Source: Neostapfia colusana
Taxonomy: Eukaryota > Streptophyta > Magnoliopsida > Poales > Poaceae
Assembly: GCA_030760725.1 (NCBI GenBank)
Contig: JASWHV010000009.1
Span: 93,236,780-93,300,779 of the forward strand
DNA length: 64,000 nt
Reading direction: 5' to 3'
The position numbers and the translations under genes were made by a program. This document shows, piece by piece, positions 56,075-64,000 of this stretch. The notes beneath the pieces were generated by a model. The model was not told where the DNA came from, made no database searches, and was given only the letters and a program-made list of their open reading frames with translations. Each line of letters begins with the position of its first letter. The first letter of the stretch is position 1.

Positions 56075-59000
56075 TGTAAAAGTCCCAAAACTTGTAAATG
56101 GAAAACTTGAGTGGTGAATAAAGTTGCGTTCAAATTCAAGAAATGGGACTTGTTTAAACTTTTCCACATATGATAACACACATGAGAGCTCTTCTAAACA
56201 AGCTTATGGTTACTTACATGATTGGATCTTAGGTGGATTAAAACCACATATTTGAAGTCTCATGTGCAATGTAAAGTTTAAAAATCAGATTGTGAACTAA
56301 ATGTTCAACTCAAATTTCAGATGAGGGAAGCAGAATAGAAATTGCAAACTGTTGTGTTAAAAATCTCATTTGCAGCAGCCAAATTTAAAAACAAATTTCA
56401 TATTTCAATTCCTTAGGTCCAAATTAGTGGGTATGCAAAGTTTCATGAATTTTGGAGATGTTTTGCTACCCATTTTCCAAAAGGACTTAAATTTGCAAAG
56501 AATTCAAATACAAATTTAAATTTGGGTGATACTTGCTCAAGTATACAAATTGAGTTCAGATTGTAGCCCCACACAACTAAATTTGGTCTTTTGCCAATTT
56601 GGAGAGGTTTTGGATAGATAAGGGGGAGTGTGGGACCCATTTGGCAGTGGTACTCAAAAGACCAACAGAGCAACCGGTCTCTGTTTTGCCTCTGTTCAGT
56701 GTTCGACAGCGGGGGTAGCCGGCGCCAGCGCACGTGCGCGTGATGCCACCTCCTGAGCACCTGCCGAACCGCCTCAGTGCCGATACGAGTTTTCCAGCCA
56801 GCCCAGCACTCAGCAAAACATGTTCATCGACTCCACTCGAGCTCCTTCGCTGCTGCCTCCTCTCACGATCGTTTCAGCCTCCAACAAACCGCCATCACCG
56901 GTTCATCGGTGCCCGGCCATCTCGACAGGTTGCACGCCAAGCTGAGCCTCCCCACAGCGTCGCCGAGTCCTCCTCGACGTGTCTGACGGAAGAGCTCGAC
57001 GTTTCCTCTACGGGAACTCATCACCGAGCTCAGTTTTTCCACTGACGCCACAGCGAGCCGCCGGCCACAAGAACACATCGCCCGTTCGCCACAGTTCGTC
57101 TCCCACCGAGCTTCAAAAGCTAAAAGGTTCGCTTACACCTTCTCCGGCAGCTTGTCAAGAATGATGCTCGGCGGAATTTTGCTTTTGCCGCCGACATGCA
57201 ATATAACCCCCGGGGAGAAACTTGTAAAATTCTTCTTATGTGTTGCACCACTCAACACATAACCTAGAAACCTACTACTAGACGTCCGTGCGAGCTCAGA
57301 GGATCAAAAATTACCGAGAACCGTCGAGCAGAGCCACTGTTTGTCGAATTTTTCAAAAATCGCCGGATTTTGACCTAGCTCGACAGTGAGGTCGTACTTC
57401 CTGCGAGATTCAGCAAGATCAGCCCGTAGTTCCATGTTCTCCTTGGTGTAGTGGTGCTGTAGGAGCAAACGGTGCAGCTTTTGGTGCATCACAGCGCCCT
57501 AGCAACGTCGCCGAAGTATCACCGAGGCCGCCGCTCCTCGAGAGTAGGTTTCCGGTCATCCTCGGTCCGAGTGGAGGCCGGCAACATGTTCCTCGCATTA
57601 AATAACATAGAGGCGGCGAGATTTGGGATGTTTTGGGCACCGGAACCCACTCCTGGCGAGCTCTCCGGTGAACTCGGCGGCAGGTCGGCACGAGGGCGGG
57701 AGGTAGAAGACGACTGGGGGCTGGCCCACATGTCAGTCGCTGTTTTGGGAAAGTTTGATCTTCTGTAGCACCAGATCCCACTGTGGCTGCACGAGGGGGA
57801 CTCTGTAGCCCCATGTGTCAGTGTCTCTTGTGGCATTACATCACCCTGGACCTGCTTTCAGACTTTTAAACTTTTCCCGGTTTAATTCAATTGCCAGATT
57901 TGATTCAAATTTTTAGAAGGGCATAACTTTTGCTAGGAAGCTCCAAATTTAGTGATTCAAATTTGATTGGATTCAGATTGAAAATATCTATCCAAATGAG
58001 CAACCAAATTTGTATTAAAGTCATTATTTAATTCTGGAAAATTCTTTAACCATTTTCAACAAAAGAATTTTAGAGGGAGTTTGGTTAATTCAAAAATCCT
58101 CAAATTTTGCCAGAGTAATCTTTATGATGATATAGAACTCCTGTAATAATTTCAGATCATTTGGAGTTAAATTGTTTCGGATAATTCAGATTTCAAGTGG
58201 CTGTGTTCAAATGGATACAGAAACAATTTCAGAGAATTTCCAAAACTTAGAAATTCAGTTCTGGGCCATTCTTAGCTCCAAAAATCATAGGAAAATTCAT
58301 GCAGGATCTATGAACTATAATTAAAATTTTAGTTCACTAAGTATGACATGAACATGTGAGTTAGTTCAGAATTAATTCCTTTTTTCTTAATTTCTTAGAG
58401 AATTGTTCTGAATAAACCACTCAGTGAAAAGTGCTAAATTTTGATCCAGATGACTTTCTTGTGACAAGTAACTCTCATGAAAATTATCAGCTCCATTGGA
58501 GCTCTGGATCACCATTGTCCTGTTTAACCTCTTTAGATGAGCAACACACAAATGATGAAATGCCCTTATCACTTGATCATGTGGCTTAACCCAAACACAA
58601 ATCTTATCGCAAGTGTCATTTTTAATTCTTAAACAAATTTCTGGTTTTAAACTTGTCATTAGAACTTGTTAGCAAAACATTTACAATTAAATACTTATGC
58701 ATATTCATAACATGTAGCATCTACGTGAGGACTTGTGAAGTGAAGGGAGATTTCAAAGACAAGGTGATCGAGTGATAAAGCCTCAAGTGGTCTTCACTAA
58801 CTGAATATATACTTAGTCACCTGCAAAACCATGGCAAGCTCCGGTTTACATCTATTTTTTTATAAAGTTTTACTTTGTTCACTATTATGGTTTAGAGTTT
58901 GTATGTGCATTAGGTTAGGAATGATTTATACTCCACATGCATGACTAAATGAACCCTGGAGTCAAGGGTAGAATAGTGTTCCCCACTGTAGAATATTGCC

Positions 59001-60232
59001 GTGCTAAACAGGGTATGACATCCAGTAGAAGTCGAGTAGTTGGAATCTACTCGTGAGCTATAGTTTGGGATCACACGGGTATGGTTTAAAGAGGCAAACT
59101 AAAGTTTATGTTTCGAAAGATGAGACCGGGCAGGAGGGTTAGACAGCGACAAGATGAGGTCTTGGTTAAGTAGCTCTGCCTGTATCGGTTAAGGACCGAG
59201 CCGTGCGCGGCCCTGTTGAGCAAGTATTGAGTTGTGTACCGGATGCTTACTGCTATATGGGACCCAGGAAACCGATGTACCAGGTTAACTGGATTACAGA
59301 GGCATACCACATCGTCTACTTATACCTGTGAGCCCGAGACGGCATGATTGGTTCTACAATCGGGTGTCCTGTGAAAGTTTGCCACATACGGCGTAATAAA
59401 GGACGCCAGATTTGGGTCTTCAGATGCGGGCGTATGTGTCGAGTTATCCGGGCAGTGTTTGATTCGAATCACCGTCCATTGCGGATATGAGTACCACTTG
59501 CTCACTGTATTGTGACGCAGTAAGCAAGTTGTGTGATAACAGTTTGCAAGTTTTAATTGCTGTTATGATAATTCGAATTGCCTGAAATCCATGGATGAAG
59601 TAGAGATAGAGCAAACATAAGTTATTTTCCACCTTGGGACAAGTAACATTGGAATGAAGCATTTCTTGTTTGATTGTAGGGTTCCAATGTTTCTCGGCGC
59701 AAGGTTATTGCTATGATGGCTAAAATCTGAAAATTAAGGATGAACTTGTAGGCGAGTCTTTATGCAACTTACATGTTTAGGTCTTAAGTTACTTTCATGT
59801 AGAGTTGCATGTTTTAGGAGAGGCGGTTAAGTCTTGCTGAGCCTTTGTGCTCACTCTTGCTATATGAGTGGTTTTGCAGGTCAACATCGACACCTATAAA
59901 GAAGGTTGTCTTGTGAGACTCGGAGACTTCCGAGTCATATAACACATGGAGAACCCAGCCGCTGCAATGTCTTCGTGTTGCTAGCGAGGGGAGTCCGCGG
60001 GCTGGACCTCTTGCCGAGTGCTCATTAGTTATTCGACGTGAGTTGATTGTAGACTTCCGTTGTAGCTATTTGATGTAAATTATTTACAAAGAACATTTGT
60101 AAGCTTCCACTTTTTATACATGTAATACAGTTTCCTTATATGTGTTCTGTTGGATGCTGCATAACATGGCACCACCCAATGCGATTCACGGGCGAGCGGC
60201 ACGGCCCTGTGAAACGGGTCGGGTTCCCCTCA
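56075..60232 (+). repeat. Middle element 3' LTR (4158 bp)
   Basis: It matches 30412-34577 from TGTAAAAGTCCC to GGGTTCCCCTCA and is followed by the CGTCG duplication (60233-60237). The pair shows visibly more differences, including indels, than the inner element's LTR pair, which agrees with the middle element being older. Confidence 0.93.
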
Positions 60233-60237
60233 CGTCG

Positions 60238-63200
60238 CCAGAACCCTAGCCGCCGCGGCCACCGCCGCGCGGGGTGTTCCGGCCAAAACGGGTCGAAACC
60301 AACCTCGCCGTTGAATTCTCCGTGGTAAAAAACATGGTGGCGGCAAGTTTGAGCTAGACCGGCGACCGGAAACATCGGTCAGCGACCCTCGACTCTGTTT
60401 GGCGCGAGGTTGAATACACACTGTGGCTTGGGATCCACTGGCAGACATGTAAACTTTACTTAGTTTTCAGATTTCCAATTAAACTTTGAAGAGCCACAAC
60501 TTTGTGTAGGAGTGTCCAAAAATTGTCAGATAAATTGTATTGGATTCCTATCAGAGATTACTATCCAGGGGTCAGCCCAATATTTATGAAAATCCCTTGA
60601 TTTAGCTCATTAATTCATATATTAAACATATTAGGGAATTTATTACAGGAGTTCTGTTTATTGGAAAATTCCCAATTTTGGGCAGGAGAGCCTGCCAAAT
60701 ATACTAGAATTCCGGTAAAAATTTCAGAGGCATTGGACCTCATTTGCTTGGCCAAATGTGGTATCAATCTTTTATGTTTCTGAAAATTGGAAAATAGAAC
60801 AGAGTCATTTTCATTTTTTCCCCAAAACTTGTAAAATCATTTCTTTGTGTAGGGACCTCCAAATTAGGTGATTAAAATTGGGTTGGATTCAGTTTGCAAT
60901 GATATACCCTAATATGAAACCCAATTTGTATGAAAGTCAATAAGAAATTCTGGAAAATTCTTTGAAGTTTTTCTGAAAAAAGAATTATTGAGGGAGTTTG
61001 ATTCATACAAAAATCCTAAAATTTTGCCAGAATATTATTTATGATATTATTAACCATCTAGCAAATGTTCAGCTCATTTTAATATTATTTGAGTAGTAAA
61101 TTGCTAAATACAAACTGCTATGTTCAAAGTTGTCCTGAAACTTTTTCAGAAAAGGTTTCTAACTTGTAAAATCATTTCTGGACAATTCTGAGCTCCAAAA
61201 ATCCTAGGATAATTCATGCAGGGTCAGTGAACTATAATTGAAATTGTGGTTTACTAAGTTTGACATGAACATGTGAGTTATGAGGAATTAACTCCTTTGT
61301 GCTTAATTACTTAAGGAATTATTCTGAATAAACCACTCTGCGAAAAGTGCTAAATTTTGGTCCAGAATCTTTTCATGTGACCAGGAACTCACATGCAAAT
61401 TTTAGCCTCAAGTTGAGCCTTGGATCTTCCTGTCCTTGTTATCCGAACTTATGTATGTCAGATAACATAGGGATTAGTGTGGGAATTATGGGAGACACAA
61501 TTTCAATTCACATTAGCTGCAATTTGGCGGGCTAAGTCCCTGTGTAGGACGGGACTTCCTGTAAAAATTTCGAAGTCATTGGAGATCAGGATCTTTAGTT
61601 ATATCCAAATCATGTTAGCTCATCTCTTATGTCCATTAGGAACTTAGCTATGGATATAATTAAACTCATAAGGCAGATTTAGTTTCATTGATGTCTCTTT
61701 GCACAACAGAGGCAACAAATCCATTCTTGGCATTTCCACATGGCCTCTGTTCTTAAGAAGTTCAAGTCTTTAATTCTTTACATTGCATTATAAAAACTTA
61801 CGCATATAAATGTCGATAGTGCTCACGACGAAGGACTTCGACGAAGTCATCCCTTGACGTGTGGATCTGTTGATTAAGTTCAAGTGGCTCAAGGGATCAA
61901 AGATCACTAACTATTATTATATATGACATCCCTGCAAAACAGGCAAGCTTCGGTTTGCATAAGCCATTTCATAAATTTTACTATTTTGAGAACTTACTTT
62001 ATGTATCCATTACAATTGTGCAGTAGAGTCTTGTTTGAAAACCCAAATGCATAGCCAAGAGAACCAGGGTTTGGGGCTTAGGTTTTAAACCTCGAGTAGC
62101 CACTGCAATGCTAAGTTAGTGTAGGATTCGGTACAAGTCGAGTAGTTGGAACTACTCGCGAGAATAGGCTAGAGGCACACCACTCGGTTAGAGATAGCAA
62201 ATGAATCACATGGAAAGAAAATGAGAACGAGCGGAGGGTAAGGGCAGCAGGACTTTGGGGCCTGGGTGCTAGCTCCTCTTGTGTCGATTGAGGACCGAGC
62301 CGTGTGCGGGCCTGTTGAACAAGCTAGAACAGTACCAAAGACCTACCGGATATATGGGAACTGGGAAACCGATGTAATTCGGGTAGCGATCTGTTGAGGC
62401 ATTGCTTGTCGTCCAGAGGGTAGGTTTAGAGCATGAGGTGTAAATCAGCTGGTGGCACTGCAGATGCGCGCGCAGAGACCTCTTGCTCATGAAGATAGGA
62501 CAGGTTCAACAGTTGGCCGACAGATGAAAGGTTGTTGCATACGACATCCGTGGTGGTTGCTGTAGGCAACATCAGGTATTGGCGTACGTGACGGGTTATT
62601 CGGGTAACCCTATATGTGTAAAACGATTATAATCGCCATCCCTCACGGTCAATGAGTACCACTTGTTCACTGTACCGTGTCGTAGAAAGAACAGTCTCGT
62701 GTCATGTTAAAAGGTGGCTGATTGAAATATGTACTTTGGTTGCTAATGACTTGCTGTAGTTTAGAGCTAATTAAAATTCTTTTCAACCTTGGGCAAAGCA
62801 CGTGAGAGAAATGTGTTTCTTGTTTGATTGTGGCTCTCTTATGTGTATTAGCATGAGGTTCTCCACAACTTGTTGCTAAAAATTGAAAATAAGGTTCAAC
62901 TAATTAGGCGTGTCCTTTGCAACTTACCTTTCTATTATACACTGCAATTCTAGCATGTAGAGTTACATGTTTAGGTGAGACGGGTCAGTCTTGCTGAGCT
63001 TATGTGATCGTGCTTGCTATATGAGTGGTTTTGCAGGTTAACATCAGTACTTATGAGGAGGTTGTCCGTGAGACTTGGAGACTTCCGAGTCGCTTAACAC
63101 ATGGAGAACCTGGCCGTTGCCGTATGACTTCATGTTGCTAGCGAGAAGAGTCTGCGGGCTGGATTTCTTCTTGAGTGCTTAGTATATATGAAACATTAGA

Positions 63201-63386
63201 TAAACTAGTCTGCCGCTGTAGTTATTTGATGTAAATTATTTACAAAGAATACTTGTAAGCTTCCGCATTTTATTTATGTAATACGTGTTTCTTATATGTG
63301 TGCTGCTGGGTGCCGCATCACACGGCACCATCCAATGCGATTCTCGGGCGAGTGGCATGACCCCGTGATCGGGTGAGGCCCACACA
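60238..63386 (+). repeat. Outer element 5' LTR, right part
   Basis: It continues the LTR broken at 30411. It begins with GC-rich sequence (CCAGAACCCTAGCCGCCG), passes into a long AT-rich part (60460-62000), and ends with the conserved core (62060-63386). Much of 62080-62700 is nearly the reverse complement of 11790-12400 in the solo inner-family LTR, so the families are sisters. It ends GGCCCACACA before the PBS. Confidence 0.85.
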
Positions 63387-63389
63387 GCG

Positions 63390-63402
63390 TGGTATCAGAT
63401 CC
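63390..63402 (+). promoter_or_regulatory. Outer element primer-binding site
   Basis: TGGTATCAGATCC lies three bases after the LTR end and matches the initiator tRNA-Met complement with one or two differences. Confidence 0.85.
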
Positions 63403-64000
63403 GCATTTGTAATATCGCATGGCAATAAGGATTGTTTTATGACAAAAACTTAGGATACGGTGAGAAAATGGTACTAGGCCCACATAAGGACTACCATATT
63501 AGCCTAATATGAAGTTGGCAACCTAACTTATGTGCTATGTCGTTTGGGGTATTAGAGCAACGCCCTTCCCTGGCATGCTACGGGCAATTATGGGAGACCC
63601 CGTCACATGGTTAGTAATGTGAACACATAGCTCAAGGCGTGTTTGGCTTGAGAACACCCGTGCGAGTGATGACGGACGGGTGTATGAAACTGTATTGGGA
63701 CCGGGTTCGGTGTGCAGCTGGACCTGATGATTGTGTGTAACTTATGCAGGTGCTAACCACAAAACCATAGTCCAGTAGAACACATTTGTGAGTGATCGTC
63801 TTAGTTCCACCTATGGATACGTATATGCTGGTGTAAGCCGGTTAGGATTTTCTTTGGTGAGGCAACGTAGTACCGTCATATGTCTTACGGTGCATCGCCA
63901 CTGTACTACACTTTATAACTTCTTTCCTATGAAGAAATAATTCATTACTAACTTTCAACTAAAAATGAAAGATGGAAAACACATATTAGTTACTGAGCTC
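63403..64000 (+). other. Outer element leader (to window end)
   Basis: It is homologous to the middle leader (50082 onward), including GACAAAAACTTAGGATAC and GGCTTGAGAACACC. Relative to the middle element it lacks about 142 bp between 63540 and 63541. No coding sequence is reached before the edge. Confidence 0.8.

Larger units (their letters stand above)
30412..60232 (+). mobile_element. Middle nested gypsy chromovirus (interrupted by the inner element)
   Basis: It has a 5' LTR 30412-34577, a PBS at 34581, leader to 34605, then the inner element with duplicated TAATA, and resumes at 50082 with leader, gag, protease, RT, RNase H, integrase, chromodomain-like tail, polypurine tract and 3' LTR 56075-60232. 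CGTCG duplications flank it (30407-30411, 60233-60237). LTR lengths are 4166 and 4158 bp. Without the inner element it is about 14.3 kb. Coding is broken by several stops and frameshifts, the integrase catalytic Glu is Lys, and I see no zinc knuckle. Type: Tekay/Del-like chromovirus, inferred from gag and pol wording and long LTRs. Confidence 0.93.
28961..64000 (+). mobile_element. Outer nested gypsy element (runs past the right edge)
   Basis: It starts TGTAACAGGCC at 28961, 15 bp after the end of CH2. Its 5' LTR is split at 30411/60238 by the middle element with its CGTCG duplication, and ends CCCACACA at 63386, followed by a PBS at 63390. About 610 bp of internal leader is present before the window ends; gag and pol are not seen. 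The likely left target duplication is CCGAC (28956-28960). The LTR totals about 4600 bp and is related to the middle and inner LTRs. Coding direction is plus, from the PBS. Confidence 0.85.

Noticed and set aside
1..64000. Intact host gene, tRNA gene or bacterial-type operon
   Set aside because: All long readings belong to retroelements, or to one broken coiled-coil fragment; no cloverleaf candidate or host gene model was found by eye.

Overview
The window is plant repeat DNA, most likely from a grass (Poaceae). I see no intact host gene, no tRNA gene and no complete rRNA gene. The evidence for plant origin is the primer-binding sites after the LTRs (TGGTATCAGAGC type, the 3' end of initiator tRNA-Met), chromodomain-bearing Ty3/gypsy polyproteins, and a Sirevirus-like Ty1/copia element. 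The grass assignment is inference from the element types.

Layout. (1) 1-1477 is one end of a minus-oriented gypsy LTR inserted into a minus-oriented Sirevirus-like copia element (1478-6978). That element keeps its 5' LTR, gag, protease and integrase; the rest lies beyond the left edge. Its LTR carries a 66-bp palindrome-containing repeat array. (2) 6979-8160 is a patchwork of LTR pieces, including a short LTR stretch with a 5S-rRNA-like promoter core. (3) 8161-19779 is a 5'-truncated chromovirus (CH1) with a 2.7-kb 3' LTR. Its RNase H region is split by a 4.07-kb solo LTR (11125-15192) with CTATG duplications. (4) 19780-20508 is a fragment of an intron-containing coiled-coil gene on the minus strand. 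(5) 20509-28945 is CH2, a sister of CH1, with AAAAG duplications, an extra ORF before gag, and an internal deletion joining integrase to the middle of the 3' LTR. (6) 28961 to the right edge is a three-level nest of related elements with LTRs of 4.1-4.6 kb. The outer element's 5' LTR (28961-30411 plus 60238-63386) is split by the middle element (30412-60232, CGTCG duplications). The middle element's leader is split by the inner element (34606-50076, minus strand, TAATA duplications), which has LTRs of 4057 and 4058 bp.

Function. Each element is or was a copy-and-paste unit. The LTR carries promoter and polyadenylation signals, the PBS and polypurine tract prime cDNA synthesis, gag builds the particle, and protease/RT/RNase H/integrase (plus chromodomain) copy and insert the DNA. 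All copies here are broken by stops or frameshifts. The inner element has lost a catalytic RT aspartate and the middle element a catalytic integrase glutamate, so none looks autonomous. The most notable items are the extra pre-gag ORF shared by CH2 and the inner element, the 5S-like promoter core in an LTR, the Sirevirus upstream array, and an LTR core shared by otherwise different LTR families.

All alignments were made by eye. Similarity statements are qualitative unless a count is given.
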